Positions 8,243 to 19,109 are shown, numbered from the stretch's first letter. The stretch is 64,000 nt of DNA from Streptomonospora nanhaiensis (GCF_013410565.1 NZ_JACCFO010000001.1:3100001-3164000), one strand, 5' to 3'. Program-made: numbers and translations. The notes: generated by a model not told the origin, from the sequence alone.

Positions 8243-8610
8243 CCCGCGCTCCGCACGATCGTGACCGCGACGTCGTCGAAGGGGTGGGCGATGGGCGCGT
8301 GCGGCTTGTGCACGCTGACCTCGGCCTCGCGCACCCGCGGGTCGGCCAGGCACACCTCGGCCAGCCGCTCGGCCAGCGTCTCGATGAGGTCCACGGGCTC
8401 GCCGCCGACCACCGCGACCAGCCGGTCGGCCAGCTCGCCGTAGTGCACCGTGCGGGCGAGGTCGTCGGTGCGCCCCGCCTCGCGCAGGTCCAGGGCGAGC
8501 ACGACGTCCACCGTGAACTCCTGGCCCTCGGCCCGCTCGCGGGGCAGCACCCCGTGCCGGCCGTAGGCGCGCAGCCCGGTGAGCCGGATGCGGTCGCCGT
8601 CCGCGCTCAC
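8239..8610 (-). CDS. folB: Dihydroneopterin aldolase
   Basis: 123 residues, typical for FolB. It cleaves dihydroneopterin to 6-hydroxymethyl-dihydropterin and glycolaldehyde. Visible motifs are 'LTGLRAYGRHGVLPRER' with the pterin-site region, 'TVHYGELADRLV', 'LIETLAERLAE' and the C-terminal 'VHKPHAPI'. The GTG start overlaps the preceding NTF2-like gene's stop by 4 bp, and its own stop overlaps folK in the same way, so the three are translated as a coupled series. Confidence 0.95.
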   Translation of the reverse strand: MSADGDRIRLTGLRAYGRHGVLPRERAEGQEFTVDVVLALDLREAGRTDDLARTVHYGELADRLVAVVGGEPVDLIETLAERLAEVCLADPRVREAEVSVHKPHAPIAHPFDDVAVTIVRSAG

Positions 8611-9053
8611 GCGGGCTCCTCGTCGGCGTCCTCGTCGTCCAGCAGCACCGGCGAGGCGTGGTGGGACCACATGCGCCAACCCGCCGGGGTGCGCACGAAC
8701 ATGTTCGTGGTGACCACCTGGCCGCCCGCGACGAACCCGGGGGTGTCGTCCTCGGCGGTGAGCACGTTCTCCTCGCAGGTGACCATGGCGACCTCGCCGC
8801 TGACCCCGATGTGGGTCTCGGTCAGCACGTACTGGATGTAGGGCACGTTGGCCATGATCAGCGCCCAGGCGCGCATGATCTCGGCGCGCCCGCGCAGCAG
8901 CGGCCAGCCGGGGTTGACGCACACCAGGTCGGGGGCCTCGTCCTCCTCGGCCCACACCCGGCGCATCAGGTCGATGTCGCCGTTCTCGATGGCCTCGTAA
9001 AAGTGCGCGTTGGCCTCGGCGACGCGCTCCATGACCTCCTGCCGCGACCTCAC
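8607..9053 (-). CDS. NTF2-like (SnoaL/DUF4440-type) protein of the folate cluster
   Basis: 148 residues with a single NTF2-like cone fold: 'VAEANAHFYEAIENGDIDLMRR' at the start, 'CVNPGWPLLRGRAEIM' in the middle, and a closing strand 'RTPAGWRMWSHHASPV'. It is inserted between folP and folB with 4-bp GTGA overlaps on both sides. Such a gene is found at this position in many actinobacterial folate operons, but its role is not known to me. It could bind a pterin or act as a small enzyme; this is inferred only from the operon. Confidence 0.85.
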   Translation of the reverse strand: MRSRQEVMERVAEANAHFYEAIENGDIDLMRRVWAEEDEAPDLVCVNPGWPLLRGRAEIMRAWALIMANVPYIQYVLTETHIGVSGEVAMVTCEENVLTAEDDTPGFVAGGQVVTTNMFVRTPAGWRMWSHHASPVLLDDEDADEEPA

Positions 9054-10018
9054 AGGCCGCCCCGGCCCACGAGTTCGCCGCGCCCGGCGTCGAGGTCGGC
9101 CCCGCCACTGCGCCAGGCCGCCGCGACCCGCACCGCGTCGGCGTTGGGCCGCACGTCGTGCACGCGCACGCACCAGGCGCCGCGGTCGGCCGCCAGCGTG
9201 GTCAGCGCCACGGTGGCGTCGTCGCAGGCGGTGAAGTCGCGCGGCCGGTCCTCGGCGTCGCTGAGCAGCCGGCCCAGGAAGCGCTTGCGCGACCCGGCGA
9301 CCAGCACCGGCCGGCCCAGGTCGGCGAACCGGTCGAGGTGGGCGAGCAGCGCCCAGTTGTGCGCCTGCTCGGGCCGCTTGGAGAACCCCAGGCCGGGGTC
9401 GAGGACGATCTGCGCGGGGTCGACGCCGGCGTCGACCAGGGCCGCCATGCGGTCGCGCAGCTCGTCGTGGACCTCCTGGACCACGTCGGCGTAGACCGCG
9501 CGGTCCTCCATGCGGTGGCTGTGCCCGCGCCAGTGCATCAGCACGTAGGCGACTCCGGTGGAGGCCGCCAGCCGCGCCATGGCGGGGTCGGCCAGGCCGC
9601 CGCTGACGTCGTTGACCAGGCGCGCCCCGGCCGCCACGGCGCGGTCGGCGACCTCGGCGCGCATGGTGTCGACGCTGACGGCCACCCCCTGCCGGGCGAG
9701 TTCGCGGACCACCGGCTCGATCCGGCGCAGCTCCTCCTCCAGGGAGACGCGCTGCGCGCCGGGGCGGGTGGACTCCCCGCCCACGTCCACGATGTCGGCG
9801 CCCTGGTCGGCCAGGTGGAGGCCGTGCTCGACCGCCTTGCCGGTGTCGAACCAGGAGCCGCCGTCGGAGAAGGAGTCGGGGGTGACGTTGACGACCCCCA
9901 TGACCAGGCACCGCCGCCGCTCGGGCAGCCCGGGCAGGCCGCGGCCCGGTGGAAGCGGGGCGGCCGGGCCCCGCTCGGCGTGGTCGCGGTCCGGTGTGCG
10001 CGGTCCGTGCGCTTCCAT
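9050..10018 (-). CDS. folP: Dihydropteroate synthase
   Basis: 322 residues. It condenses p-aminobenzoate with dihydropterin pyrophosphate and is the sulfonamide target. Both DHPS signatures are present: 'MGVVNVTPDSFSDGG' (about 40-54) and 'GADIVDVGGESTRPG' (about 73-87), followed by 'VSVDTMRA', 'NDVSGG', 'LDPGLGFSK' and 'AGSRKRFLG'. The ATG at 10018 gives a 40-residue Pro/Arg-rich N-terminal tail before the barrel. The end overlaps the next gene by 4 bp. A 170-bp gap with two copies of an 8-bp motif separates it from folE. Confidence 0.95.
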   Translation of the reverse strand: MEAHGPRTPDRDHAERGPAAPLPPGRGLPGLPERRRCLVMGVVNVTPDSFSDGGSWFDTGKAVEHGLHLADQGADIVDVGGESTRPGAQRVSLEEELRRIEPVVRELARQGVAVSVDTMRAEVADRAVAAGARLVNDVSGGLADPAMARLAASTGVAYVLMHWRGHSHRMEDRAVYADVVQEVHDELRDRMAALVDAGVDPAQIVLDPGLGFSKRPEQAHNWALLAHLDRFADLGRPVLVAGSRKRFLGRLLSDAEDRPRDFTACDDATVALTTLAADRGAWCVRVHDVRPNADAVRVAAAWRSGGADLDAGRGELVGRGGL

Positions 10019-10084
10019 AGCCGTGATGGTCTCATCCCCTCCGCTCGTGCCGCGCCGCGTGACCGGCCGACCCCCTCGCAAGGG

Positions 10085-10149
10085 GATCTTGCCGATCAGC
10101 CTACGAGACGCCCCCGCGCCGCTGCGACCCGCCCGGACGGTGATCTTGC
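10085..10149. repeat. Two copies of GATCTTGC 57 bp apart upstream of folP
   Basis: Exact 8-mers at 10085-10092 and 10142-10149 in the folE-folP intergenic region. On the folP strand they read GCAAGATC, either side of a possible -10 (TAGGCT). They may be regulatory or chance. Confidence 0.25.
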
Positions 10150-10188
10150 GGAAAAACCGGCGGCCCCCGGCCGCGGCGCGGGCGGGGG

Positions 10189-10815
10189 TCAGCCGCGCCC
10201 CAGGATGAGGCTCATGGCCTCGGCCCGGGTGCGGTCGCGGTTGCGGAAGTCGCCGCGCACCGCCGAGGTCACGGTCTTGGCGCCGGGCTTGCGCACTCCG
10301 CGCATGGTCATGCACAGGTGCTCGGCCTCGATGACGACGATCACCCCGCGCGGGTCCAGGTGCGACATGATCGCGTCGGCCACCTGGGTGGTCAGCCGCT
10401 CCTGCACCTGGGGCCGCCGGGCGAAGACGTCCACCAGCCGCGCGATCTTGGACAGCCCGGTGATCTGGCCCGTGCTGTTGGGGATGTAGCCCACGTGCGC
10501 GCTGCCGTAGAACGGCACCAGGTGGTGCTCGCAGGTGGAGTACAGCTCGATGTCGCGGACCAGCACCATCTCCTCGTGGCCGGCCTCGAACACGGTGGTG
10601 AGGACGTCCTCGGGGTTCTGGTGCAGGCCGGCGAACTGCTCCTCGTAGGCCCGCGCGACCCGCGCGGGGGTGTCGCGCAGGCCGTCGCGGTCCGGGTCCT
10701 CGCCGATGGCGAGCAGGATCTCCCGGACCGCCTTCTCGATCCGCGGCTGGTCCACCGCCTTGTGGGCGGGGACCACCAGCGGGATCTCGTCGGGGCCGGG
10801 AGCCTCAGCGCTCAC
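10189..10815 (-). CDS. folE: GTP cyclohydrolase I
   Basis: 208 residues. It converts GTP to 7,8-dihydroneopterin triphosphate, the entry step to folate. The sequence contains '[15 protein letters not shown]', the zinc-site segment '[12 protein letters not shown]' (Cys and His ligands), 'AHVGYIP', '[20 protein letters not shown]' and the second Cys in '[10 protein letters not shown]'. The GTG start lies inside the last 11 bp of ftsH, so the two are coupled, an arrangement conserved in actinobacteria. The length is typical for the family. Confidence 0.97.
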   Translation of the reverse strand: MSAEAPGPDEIPLVVPAHKAVDQPRIEKAVREILLAIGEDPDRDGLRDTPARVARAYEEQFAGLHQNPEDVLTTVFEAGHEEMVLVRDIELYSTCEHHLVPFYGSAHVGYIPNSTGQITGLSKIARLVDVFARRPQVQERLTTQVADAIMSHLDPRGVIVVIEAEHLCMTMRGVRKPGAKTVTSAVRGDFRNRDRTRAEAMSLILGRG

Positions 10816-12913
10816 GCTGGTCTCCGGGGTCGTCCTCGGGCTCGCCGACCTGGCGGCCGTTGACGCCGCCGGCGGACCCGAGGTTGCCGGGGCGGTCGGC
10901 CGGCTCCGCGGGGCGCTCGCCCGCGCCGGTCCAGGAGTCGCCGGTCCAGCCGCTCTGGCCGTTGCCCGCCGACAGCTCCTCGACGTCGCGCGGACCCAGC
11001 AGGGCCAGCTCCTTGGGGGTCTTGACCGGGGGCTGGGTGGAGGGCTGCCGCTTGCCGTAGCCGGTGTAGGAGCCGCGCGCGGGGCGCTTGACCACCGGCG
11101 CGAACACCTCCAGCACCTCCTCCTTGGACAGGGTCTCCTTGTCCAGCAGGCGCAGCACGAGGTCGTCGAGGACCTCGCGGTACTCCAGCAGGATCTCCCA
11201 CGCCTCGTCGTGGGCGGACTCGATGAGGCGGCGGACCTCCTCGTCGATGACCGAGGCGATCTCCTCGGAGTACTCGCGGCTGTGCGACATCTCGCGGCCC
11301 AGGAACGGCTCGGTGTTGCCGCTGCCGAACTTGCGGGCGCCCAGCCGCTCGCTCATGCCGTACTCGGTGACCATGTTGCGGGCCAGGCTGGTGGCCTTGT
11401 CGATGTCGTTGGCCGCGCCCGTGGTGGGCTCGTGGAAGACCATCTCCTCGGCGGCGCGCCCGCCCAGCATCATGGCGAGCTGGTCCATCATCTGCGACCG
11501 CGAGGTGAGGAACTTGTCCTCCAGCGGCACCGACATGGTGTAGCCCAGGGCGCGCCCGCGCGGCAGGATCGTGATCTTGTGCACGGGGTCGGCGTTGGGC
11601 AGCGCGTGGCCCACCAGGGCGTGCCCGCCCTCGTGGTAGGCGATGACCTTCTTCTCGGCGTCGGACATGACCCGGGTCTTGCGCTCCGGGCCGGCCATGA
11701 CGCGGTCGATGGCCTCTTCGAGGGTGGCCATGTCGATCTGGGAGCGCCCGGCGCGCGCCGACAGCAGCGCGCCCTCGTTGACGACGTTGGCGAGGTCGGC
11801 GCCGGTCATGCCGGAGGTGCGGCGGGCGATGACGTCGAGGTCGACGTCGTCGGCCACCGGCTTGCCCTTGACGTGCACCTGGAGGATGCCCTTGCGGCCC
11901 TCCATGTCGGGGCGGTCCACGACGATCTGGCGGTCGAAGCGGCCCGGACGCAGCAGCGCGGGGTCGAGGATGTCGGGCCGGTTGGTGGCCGCGATGAGGA
12001 TGACCCCGCCCTTGATGTCGAAGCCGTCCATCTCGACCAGCATCTGGTTGAGGGTCTGCTCGCGCTCGTCGTGGCCGCCGCCCATGCCGGCGCCGCGGTG
12101 GCGGCCCACCGCGTCGATCTCGTCGATGAAGATGATGGCGGGGGCGTTGGCCTTGGCCTGCTCGAACAGGTCGCGGACGCGGGAGGCGCCCACGCCGACG
12201 AACATCTCGACGAAATCGGAGCCGGAGATGGAGTAGAAGGGGACACCGGCCTCGCCCGCCACGGCGCGGGCCAGCAGGGTCTTGCCGGTGCCGGGCGGGC
12301 CGAACAGCAGCACGCCCTTGGGGATCTTGGCGCCCATGGCCTGGAACTTGGCCGGGTTCTGCAGGAACTCCTTGATCTCCTGCAGCTCCTCGATGGCCTC
12401 GTCGGCCCCGGCTACGTCGGCGAAGGTGCTCTTGGGCGTGTCCTTGGTGATCAGCTTGGCCTTGGACTTGCCGAAGTTCATCACCCGGCCGCCGCCACCC
12501 TGCATCTGGTTCATGATGAACAGGAAGATGACGATGATGATGATCAGCGGCAGGAAGCTGAACAGCAGCGACACGAACATGCTGTCCTGCGGGACCTCGA
12601 CGTCGTAGGACTGGAGGTTGCCGTCCTGCTCCAGGTCCTCCAGCTGCTGGGCGAGCTGCTGCCCCTGGCCGGCGACCCAGTACGCTTCGTACACCTGGCC
12701 GTCGGTGGTGGTCAGCTCGATCCGCTGTTCCTTGTCGATCAGCCTGGCGTTGTCGATCTCGTCCTGGGCGATCAGGTCATAGACCCTGGAGGTGTCGACC
12801 TTCTCCGGCTCGGAGCCCGAGCCCAGCTCGGTGAACTGGAAGACGGCGAAGAGCAAGAGGCCGATGGCCAGGATCCACAGCCACGGCCCGCGGTACAAGC
12901 GCTTGAGATTCAT
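10805..12913 (-). CDS. ftsH: ATP-dependent zinc metalloprotease FtsH
   Basis: 702 residues. A membrane-anchored AAA+ protease that degrades misassembled membrane and regulatory proteins. TM1 is at about 11-27 ('[16 protein letters not shown]'), the extracytoplasmic domain at 28-110, and TM2 at about 111-137. Walker A 'GPPGTGKT' is at 205-212, Walker B 'IIFIDEID' at 260-267, and the second region of homology '[20 protein letters not shown]' follows. The zinc site HEGGH is at 427-431. The Gly/Pro-rich tail after about 620 is usual in actinobacteria. The gene follows hpt and overlaps folE by 11 bp. Confidence 0.98.
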   Translation of the reverse strand: MNLKRLYRGPWLWILAIGLLLFAVFQFTELGSGSEPEKVDTSRVYDLIAQDEIDNARLIDKEQRIELTTTDGQVYEAYWVAGQGQQLAQQLEDLEQDGNLQSYDVEVPQDSMFVSLLFSFLPLIIIIVIFLFIMNQMQGGGGRVMNFGKSKAKLITKDTPKSTFADVAGADEAIEELQEIKEFLQNPAKFQAMGAKIPKGVLLFGPPGTGKTLLARAVAGEAGVPFYSISGSDFVEMFVGVGASRVRDLFEQAKANAPAIIFIDEIDAVGRHRGAGMGGGHDEREQTLNQMLVEMDGFDIKGGVILIAATNRPDILDPALLRPGRFDRQIVVDRPDMEGRKGILQVHVKGKPVADDVDLDVIARRTSGMTGADLANVVNEGALLSARAGRSQIDMATLEEAIDRVMAGPERKTRVMSDAEKKVIAYHEGGHALVGHALPNADPVHKITILPRGRALGYTMSVPLEDKFLTSRSQMMDQLAMMLGGRAAEEMVFHEPTTGAANDIDKATSLARNMVTEYGMSERLGARKFGSGNTEPFLGREMSHSREYSEEIASVIDEEVRRLIESAHDEAWEILLEYREVLDDLVLRLLDKETLSKEEVLEVFAPVVKRPARGSYTGYGKRQPSTQPPVKTPKELALLGPRDVEELSAGNGQSGWTGDSWTGAGERPAEPADRPGNLGSAGGVNGRQVGEPEDDPGDQRER

Positions 12914-13293
12914 CTATCCGGAACCCCGCTGGGTCCGTCCCTCCTGACCAGGCGGCCCGCACCCCGTGGACCGCACGGGTGCGGCGGGGCCGCGGCGCCC
13001 GGCCCGGCGCGCGCGCCTTGCCGGACTCCACCGCCCCGCCGGCGGGCCCCATGTGGCCACCGGAAAGCGGAACCTATCGGACACTTCCTGTGCGGTCGGG
13101 CCGCGGTGGACCCGCGCTCCGTCCGCAGTCTCCCTACTGCAACGCCGGGATATTCGACGGTACACCCCGTTCGTGACCGGGTGCACTCACGCACCCCGCG
13201 TTCGCTGCCGGTGTACAGCCGTCCCCAGACCAACGCGCGGGAAGGGGCGGGTTGTTCCCCGGGCGCCGCGGTGCGCACCGCGCCGGGTCCGCC
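12914..13293. other. ftsH promoter region / hpt 3' region
   Basis: 380 bp with somewhat lower GC around 13130-13200. A 16-bp perfect palindrome at 13267-13282, 12 bp past the hpt stop, may end hpt transcription. The rest must carry the ftsH promoter, but no convincing -35/-10 pair was found. No coding region is credible. Confidence 0.4.
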
Positions 13294-13848
13294 TCAGCGC
13301 TGGTAGACGTGCTCGGCCAGGGTGCCGATGAAGGGCAGGTTGCGGTACTTCTCGGCGTAGTCCAGGCCGTAGCCGACGATGAACTCGTTGGGCAGGTCGA
13401 ACCCCACGTAGCGCACGTTGAGGTCGACGTCCAGGGCGAGCGGCTTGCGCACCATGGTGCAGATCTCGACCGAGGCCGGACCGCGCGAGCGGAGGTTGCC
13501 CACCAGCCACGACAGGGTCAGGCCGGAGTCGATGACGTCCTCGACGATGAGGACGTTGCAGTCCTTGATGTCGGTTTCGAGGTCCTTGAGGATGCGCACC
13601 ACGCCCGAGGAGGTGGTGCCGGCGCCGTAGGAGGACACCGCCATCCAGTCCATGGAGCAGGGGTGGTGCAGGGCGCGCGCGAGGTCGGCCATCACCATGA
13701 CGGCGCCCTTCAGCACGCCGACCAGCAGCAGGTCGCGCCCGGCGTAGTCGGCGTCGATCTCGGCGGCCACCTCCGCCAGCCTGGCGCTGATCTGGTCCTC
13801 GGTGACCAGGATCTTCTCCAGGTCCGCGCCCATGTCTTTCGCGTCCAC
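13294..13848 (-). CDS. hpt: Hypoxanthine phosphoribosyltransferase
   Basis: 184 residues. It salvages hypoxanthine and guanine with PRPP to IMP and GMP. It has '[19 protein letters not shown]', the flexible-loop Ser-Tyr segment '[14 protein letters not shown]', the PRPP loop '[15 protein letters not shown]' and the C-terminal '[15 protein letters not shown]'. The GTG at 13848 has GAGG 9 nt upstream and is preferred over the ATG at 13833. It sits between tilS and ftsH, as in many Gram-positive genomes. Confidence 0.96.
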   Translation of the reverse strand: MDAKDMGADLEKILVTEDQISARLAEVAAEIDADYAGRDLLLVGVLKGAVMVMADLARALHHPCSMDWMAVSSYGAGTTSSGVVRILKDLETDIKDCNVLIVEDVIDSGLTLSWLVGNLRSRGPASVEICTMVRKPLALDVDLNVRYVGFDLPNEFIVGYGLDYAEKYRNLPFIGTLAEHVYQR

Positions 13849-14039
13849 GCTGACTGACCTCGCTGATCGCACTCCGGGTTGGCAGGACGCCCCCAGAATA
13901 GACGCGCGCGGCGCCCCCGCCGCGCGCGGCCGCCCGCCCGGCGGGGCGCCCCCGGACGCGGGCCCGGCCGGGTCCGGCCGCGCCGCCGGGCCGCGAGCGC
14001 CCGGCGGGCCCGCGGCGGCCGCCGCGGATGTGACCGCGA

Positions 14040-15038
14040 TCATGCCCGCGCGAACCCGGGGTCCCCGGGCGCGTCGACGAGGATCCGCCCGCCGGCGCGC
14101 CGGCCGCGCCGCCCGCCGGGCAGGTCGACGTGGGACTGGCCGCGCCACGCGGTGACCAGCCGGTCGAGTCCGGCCACGTGCACCGCCCCCAGCGCGCCCG
14201 CCGGGCAGCCCGCGGCCAGGGCGGCCCGGCGCAGCAGCCGGGTGCGCACCGCGCGCGGCAGCGCGGCCAGGGCGGCGGCGTCCAGACCGGGGCCGCCGGC
14301 GCGCGCGCCGGCCTCGGCGCTGTCGGCCCACTCCTCCAGGGCGTCGGCGTCGTCGCGCAGCAGGTCGGCGGTGCGGGCCAGCGCCTCGGCGACACCGGGG
14401 CCCAGCGCCTCCTCCAGGGCGGGCAGGGCCGCGTGGCGGACCCGCGCGCGGGCGTAGGCGAAGTCGGCGTTGTGCGGGTCCGCCCACGCGGTCAGGCCCA
14501 TGTCGGCGCAGGCGGTGCGGACCTGGGCGCGGGGCAGGCCCAGCAGGGGGCGCAGGTAGCGCCCGGTGTCGGCGGGCATGCCCGCCAGCGAGCGCGCGCC
14601 CGAGCCGCGGGCCAGCCGCAGCAGCACGGTCTCGGCCTGGTCGTCGCGGGTGTGGCCGAGCAGGACGGCGGCGGCCCCGTGGCGGCGCGCGGCGGTGTCG
14701 AGGGCGGTGTAGCGGGCGGTGCGCGCGGCGCCCTCGGGGCCGCCCTCGGCGCCTACCCGCACGGCGACGCTGTCGACGGGGTCCAGGCCCAGGCCGCGCA
14801 GGGTGGCGGCGACGGCGGCGGCCCGCTCGGCGGAGCCGGGCTGCAGCCCGTGGTCGACGGTGACGCCGCCGGCGCGCAGCCCCAGGCGGGGCGCGGCGAA
14901 CGCGGCGGCCCCGGCCAGCGCGAGGGAGTCGGCGCCGCCGCTGCACGCCACCAGCACGAGGTCGCCGGGGCCGAGCCGGCCGAGGGCGCGCCGCACCGCG
15001 CGGCGCACGGCCGCCACCGCTGGCGGGGGGCCGGTCAC
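14040..15038 (-). CDS. tilS: tRNA(Ile)-lysidine synthetase
   Basis: 332 residues. It converts C34 of tRNA-Ile(CAU) to lysidine so that AUA codons are read as Ile. The PP-loop '[15 protein letters not shown]' is at about 30-44, followed by '[12 protein letters not shown]', '[22 protein letters not shown]' split around the Asp-Asp pair, '[11 protein letters not shown]' and '[17 protein letters not shown]'. The length suits the short actinobacterial form lacking the long C-terminal domain. The start is GTG; the gap to the upstream metalloprotease gene is 28 bp. Confidence 0.95.
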   Translation of the reverse strand: MTGPPPAVAAVRRAVRRALGRLGPGDLVLVACSGGADSLALAGAAAFAAPRLGLRAGGVTVDHGLQPGSAERAAAVAATLRGLGLDPVDSVAVRVGAEGGPEGAARTARYTALDTAARRHGAAAVLLGHTRDDQAETVLLRLARGSGARSLAGMPADTGRYLRPLLGLPRAQVRTACADMGLTAWADPHNADFAYARARVRHAALPALEEALGPGVAEALARTADLLRDDADALEEWADSAEAGARAGGPGLDAAALAALPRAVRTRLLRRAALAAGCPAGALGAVHVAGLDRLVTAWRGQSHVDLPGGRRGRRAGGRILVDAPGDPGFARA

Positions 15039-15066
15039 GGCCGGGCCCCCGCCGCAGCGGCGGGGC

Positions 15067-16182
15067 TCACTCCCCGGCGGATCCGCCGGCGGGCCCGGCG
15101 TCGGGCAGCGCGGCGGGCCGCGCCACCCGGGCGATCCAGGCGTCGGGGTCGCGGATCTCCTTGAGGGTGGGCAGGTTCTCGGGCGACTCCCACACGCGGT
15201 TGAAGTCGGCCATGCCGACGTGGGCGACCACGTGGCGGACGAACGCCGAGCCCTCCTCGTACTGCTTCATCTTCAGCTCGATGCCCAGGAGCTGGCGGAT
15301 GACCTTCTCGATCGGGTTGGCGCCCTCGCGGCGGCGCTGGAAGCGGCGCCGGATCTCGGTGACCGTGGGCACGACCTCGGGTCCGACGGCGTCCATGACG
15401 TAGTCGCCGTGGCCCTCGGCCAGGCTCATGACCGCGGTGATGCGGTCCATGATCTCGGTCTGCTCCGGGCTCTGGAACGCCTGGATGAGGTTGGAGTCGC
15501 CGCCGCGCACGGCGTCGGCGACCGCCTCGCCGGCCGCCCGCAGCCGGGTGAGCAGCTCGCCGGCGTCGACGTTGGCGGTGAGCAGCATCTCCTGCATCTG
15601 GGTCTGCACGTACTCGCGCAGCCAGGGGTTGGCGGTGAACTGGACGCGGTGGGTCTCCTCGTGGAGGCAGACCCACAGCCGGAAGTCGTGCGGGTCGACG
15701 TCGAGTTCGCGCTCGGCGTGCACGATGTTGGGCGCGACCAGGGTGAGCCGGCCGGTGGGCGCGGCGCCGCTTGGGTCGGGCGGAAGGAACAGCTCGTACT
15801 GGCCGAGCACGCGCCCGGCGAGGTAGGACAGCACGGCGCCGAGCTGGACCCCGGTGACGCGGGAGCCCACGGCGGTGGTGAGGTTGGCGGCGGTGCCGTT
15901 GCCGGCCCGCTCGCGGCTGAGTCGGTCGAGGATGGGTTCCAGCACGACCCGGAACCCGTCGACGTTGGCCTTGATCCAGCCCGGACGGTCGACGATGACC
16001 GCTGGTCCGGCCGGTTCAAGGGGTTGCAGACGGGTGAAATCGCGCACGTGCCCCTGGGCCACGGCGGACAGCTCACGGAGCTGGGCGACGGCCTGGCGCG
16101 CGTCGGCGAGGTCCACCTGCGGCCCGGGCCGCACGAGGCGGACACCGGTGTTGACGGCTACGTCCCAGTCGATCAGATTCAC
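15067..16182 (-). CDS. Zinc-dependent metalloprotease (DUF2342, F420-associated type)
   Basis: 371 residues. The family is annotated as zincin-like and was linked to coenzyme F420 biosynthesis by phylogenetic profile only. The HExxH site is '[11 protein letters not shown]' (HEETH, about 203-207), and the downstream '[14 protein letters not shown]' supplies the third-ligand region. The GTG at 16182 is chosen because GAAGG precedes it and '[13 protein letters not shown]' is where family homology begins. It lies between dacB and tilS, a conserved actinobacterial order. The substrate is unknown. Confidence 0.88.
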   Translation of the reverse strand: MNLIDWDVAVNTGVRLVRPGPQVDLADARQAVAQLRELSAVAQGHVRDFTRLQPLEPAGPAVIVDRPGWIKANVDGFRVVLEPILDRLSRERAGNGTAANLTTAVGSRVTGVQLGAVLSYLAGRVLGQYELFLPPDPSGAAPTGRLTLVAPNIVHAERELDVDPHDFRLWVCLHEETHRVQFTANPWLREYVQTQMQEMLLTANVDAGELLTRLRAAGEAVADAVRGGDSNLIQAFQSPEQTEIMDRITAVMSLAEGHGDYVMDAVGPEVVPTVTEIRRRFQRRREGANPIEKVIRQLLGIELKMKQYEEGSAFVRHVVAHVGMADFNRVWESPENLPTLKEIRDPDAWIARVARPAALPDAGPAGGSAGE

Positions 16183-16292
16183 GCCTTCACCGTACCCACT
16201 GATCCCGCCGGGGCGCGGGTGCGCGCGGCGAATTCCGGGTTTCGTCAGGGATCGGCCGGAGGCGCGGGAGAGGGGCCCTGCGAGCTGGGCGC

Positions 16293-17678
16293 CTAGGAGC
16301 AGCCGCACTCGGCGAGGACGCTGGTGAAGGTGTCGAGGGTGCTGGCCACGGCGGCGGGGTCGTTGGCCATGAAGGCGAACGCCAGGAGCCGGCCGTCGGC
16401 GGTCTGGGCGGTGCCGGCCAGCGTGCTGACGCCGTTGAGCGTGCCGGTCTTGGCGTGCACCACCCCGGCTCCGGCGTAGCTGCCGCTCTCGGGGGAGTAG
16501 CGGTCGTCGAGGGTGCCGGTGAAGTGGGCGGTGGGCAGGCCGGTGAGGGCGGCGTGCAGGCCGGGGTGCTCGGGGTCGGCGGCCAGCAGGACGAGGTCGA
16601 CCAGGGCCTTGGGGGTGATCCGGTTGTTGACCGACAGGCCGCTGCCGTCCTCGATGTGGACGTCGTCGATGCCCAGTTCGGTCATGATCTCGTCAACGGC
16701 CTCGGTGCCGCCCGCGGAGGACGCGTCGTGGCCCTGGGCGAGGGCGACCTGGCGGAACAGCGCCTCGGCGATGTTGTTGTCGCTCTCCAGCATCATCCAC
16801 TCCACCAGCTCCGACAGCGGAGGGGACTGCACCGACGCGATGGGGTCGGCGCCGTCGGGGGCCTCGCCGGGCGCGGGGGCGCCCGCGACCTCGATCCCGG
16901 CCTCCTCCAGCTGCTCGGCGAAGGCGTCGGCGGCCACCGACGGCGGGTCCTCGACGCGCTCGCTGTAGTGCTGCTCGGGGTAGACCCGGCCGCCGTCGAG
17001 CATGAGGGCGTGCACGGTGGCGGCGCTGCCCTCGGTGACGTAGGTGGACTTCCAGCCGGGGGGCATGTCGGAGCCGCTGTAGAGGGACTCGTCGTAGCTG
17101 AGGCTGACGGAGTCGACGCCGTCGTCGCGCAGCGCCGCGGCGGTCTTGATGGCGAGGTCCTCCATGGTGGCGGGCCGCGGGTAGTGCTCGAAGGTACCGT
17201 CGGCGGAGATGGTGGGATCGCCGCCGCCGACCAGGACGATCCCGCCGTTGTCGTCGCGGACGACGTCGGTGGACAGCCGGGCGGAGGGACCCATGGCGTG
17301 CAGGGCCGACACGGCGGTCACGATCTTGGTGGTCGAGGCGGGGACGGCGGTCTGGTCGCCGTCGCGGGCGAAGAGGCGGTCGCCGGTCTCGGCGTCGGCG
17401 ACAAAGGCCGTGAGCCCGTCGGCGAAGCCCGAATCCGACATGGGATCATCGAGCTTGTCTGCGAGCCGCTCGGGGTCCACCCGGGGGGCGTCCTGCGGTG
17501 CCGCGTCGGGCGCGTCCTCGGCGAAGGCGACAGGGTAGGGCATGGTCGCCGGTGGCCGCGATCGCACCACATCAAGGGCGACAAACCCCGCGACCAGCAC
17601 GAATATGTTGAGGACGGCCAAACAGAGCAGCGCTCGGGCCCGTACCTGCCGCACCCTGGACCTGCCTTCCATTGGCAT
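16293..17678 (-). CDS. dacB: D-alanyl-D-alanine carboxypeptidase/endopeptidase (PBP4, peptidase S13)
   Basis: 461 residues. It trims peptidoglycan peptides outside the membrane. A single N-terminal membrane anchor is seen at about 13-33 ('[20 protein letters not shown]'). The catalytic triad motifs are SxxK in '[13 protein letters not shown]', SxN in '[13 protein letters not shown]' and KTG in '[12 protein letters not shown]'. 'LVGGGDPTI' is also typical of S13. The ATG at 17678 is 55 bp from the divergent ppa start, so they share a control region. It ends 'LAECGCS'. Confidence 0.93.
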   Translation of the reverse strand: MPMEGRSRVRQVRARALLCLAVLNIFVLVAGFVALDVVRSRPPATMPYPVAFAEDAPDAAPQDAPRVDPERLADKLDDPMSDSGFADGLTAFVADAETGDRLFARDGDQTAVPASTTKIVTAVSALHAMGPSARLSTDVVRDDNGGIVLVGGGDPTISADGTFEHYPRPATMEDLAIKTAAALRDDGVDSVSLSYDESLYSGSDMPPGWKSTYVTEGSAATVHALMLDGGRVYPEQHYSERVEDPPSVAADAFAEQLEEAGIEVAGAPAPGEAPDGADPIASVQSPPLSELVEWMMLESDNNIAEALFRQVALAQGHDASSAGGTEAVDEIMTELGIDDVHIEDGSGLSVNNRITPKALVDLVLLAADPEHPGLHAALTGLPTAHFTGTLDDRYSPESGSYAGAGVVHAKTGTLNGVSTLAGTAQTADGRLLAFAFMANDPAAVASTLDTFTSVLAECGCS

Positions 17679-17733
17679 GCGACGACCTTTGACTGATGTA
17701 GCGACACTAGCCGTAGAGGAAGCCGAGATCAGC

Positions 17734-18255
17734 ATGGAATTCGACGTCACCATCGAGATCCCCAAGGGCGAGCGTAATAAATATGAGATGGATCACGAAA
17801 CCGGGCGGATCCGTCTTGACCGGATGCTGTTCACGTCCACCAGCTACCCGGCCGACTACGGGTTCATCGAGGGCACGCTGGGCGACGACGGCGACCCGCT
17901 CGACGCGCTCGTGCTGCTGAAGCACCCGACGTTCCCGGGCTGCCTCATCCGCTGCCGCGCCATCGGCATGTTTCGCATGCGCGACGAGGCGGGCGGCGAC
18001 GACAAGCTGCTGTGCGTGCCGGCGACCGACCCGCGCATGGAGCACCTGCGTGACATTCACCACGTCAACGAGTTCGAGCGGCTGGAGATCGAGCACTTCT
18101 TCACCGTCTACAAGGACCTGGAGCCCGGGAAGTCCGTGGAGGGTGCCACCTGGGTGGGCCGCCACGACGCCGAGCAGGAGGTCATCGCCTCGGTGAAGCG
18201 CGCCGAGGCCGCCGGTGTCCACGGCGACACCTCGCACATCAAGGTGGGCGAGTAG
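17734..18255 (+). CDS. ppa: Inorganic pyrophosphatase (family I)
   Basis: 173 residues. It hydrolyses pyrophosphate to drive biosynthetic reactions. It shows '[16 protein letters not shown]', '[25 protein letters not shown]' (the metal-binding Asp cluster DGDPLD) and '[15 protein letters not shown]'. The ATG follows a GAGGAAG at 11 nt spacing. TTGACT at 17690 may be its -35 in the short region shared with divergent dacB. The length is standard for the soluble actinobacterial enzyme. Confidence 0.97.
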   Translation: MEFDVTIEIPKGERNKYEMDHETGRIRLDRMLFTSTSYPADYGFIEGTLGDDGDPLDALVLLKHPTFPGCLIRCRAIGMFRMRDEAGGDDKLLCVPATDPRMEHLRDIHHVNEFERLEIEHFFTVYKDLEPGKSVEGATWVGRHDAEQEVIASVKRAEAAGVHGDTSHIKVGE

Positions 18256-18440
18256 CCGGACCCGGACGACGCGGCGGGCGGCGGGGGCGGACGGCGCGAC
18301 GGCCGGGCGTCCGGCACGCGGAGCGCGCGTGCCGCGCCGCCGCGTACGGGAGGGGCCCGCCGGCCCGGCGGAACCGCCCGCGCGGGGCGCCAGGCCGGCG
18401 GCGTTGAGGGGCCGCACCGCCGCCCTCGGCCCGCCCCGGC

Positions 18441-19109
18441 TCAGTACGCCGGCGGCCGGCCGGCGCCGCGGGACAGGTCGGCCCCGGCCAGGCAGGCGAG
18501 GCCGATCAGCAGCAGCGCCGCCAGGGTCACGGCCAGGCCGGGCGCGAGCTGCGCCAGCGCTCCGCGGCCCCGCGAGCGCGAGCGGGCGGGCCGCCGGGGG
18601 AAGCCGCGGCGGTCGAGGTCGGCGCCGCGCGCCGCCACGTGCCGGCGGTAGCCGTCGGTGCCGGGGCCGGTGACGGCGCTGAGGATGCGCACCCGCAGGC
18701 AGGCGGGGTGCACGAAGGACGCAGCAGGACCAGGAGGCGCGGCAGGCGTGTCGGGCGTGCGGGCCGCCGCTGATCCGGCGGAGGCGGCCGGCGCGGGGGG
18801 TGTGCGGGGCGCGGGGACCGCCGGGCGCGCCGCCCGGGCGGGGCCGCGGCCGTCGGCGCCGGGCAGCCGGCGGCACTCGGCGCGGGCGAGCGCCAGCAGC
18901 CACTCGCGCAGCCGGCCGGGACCGGCGAGGCGGTCGGCGTGGGCGGTGGCGACCACCAGCGTGTCGCGCAGCGCCGCCTGCGCGGCCTCGGGGTCGCCGA
19001 GAAGCCGCAGGCACTCGGCGTAGAGCTCGTACCCGTAGGCGTCGAACAGCCGCGCGCAGGCGCCGTCGGCGCGCGTGCGGAGGGCGGCCACCAGCTCCCG
19101 ATCGGTCAT
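18441..19109 (-). CDS. Sigma-70 region 2-like membrane protein lacking region 4
   Basis: 222 residues. The first 75 resemble sigma-70 region 2 of ECF factors ('ARLFDAYGYELYAECLRLL', then 'LREWLLALARAECRRL'). There is no region 4: what follows is a Pro/Ala-rich linker (about 80-115), a short segment 'FVHPACLRVRILSAVTGPG' reminiscent of anti-sigma or sigma-tail proteins, an Arg-rich stretch, and one C-terminal transmembrane helix ('LAVTLAALLLIGLACLAG'). It therefore cannot be a normal promoter-recognising sigma factor. A role as decoy or membrane-held regulator is speculative. The start ATG has only a weak ribosome site. Confidence 0.6.
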   Translation of the reverse strand: MTDRELVAALRTRADGACARLFDAYGYELYAECLRLLGDPEAAQAALRDTLVVATAHADRLAGPGRLREWLLALARAECRRLPGADGRGPARAARPAVPAPRTPPAPAASAGSAAARTPDTPAAPPGPAASFVHPACLRVRILSAVTGPGTDGYRRHVAARGADLDRRGFPRRPARSRSRGRGALAQLAPGLAVTLAALLLIGLACLAGADLSRGAGRPPAY

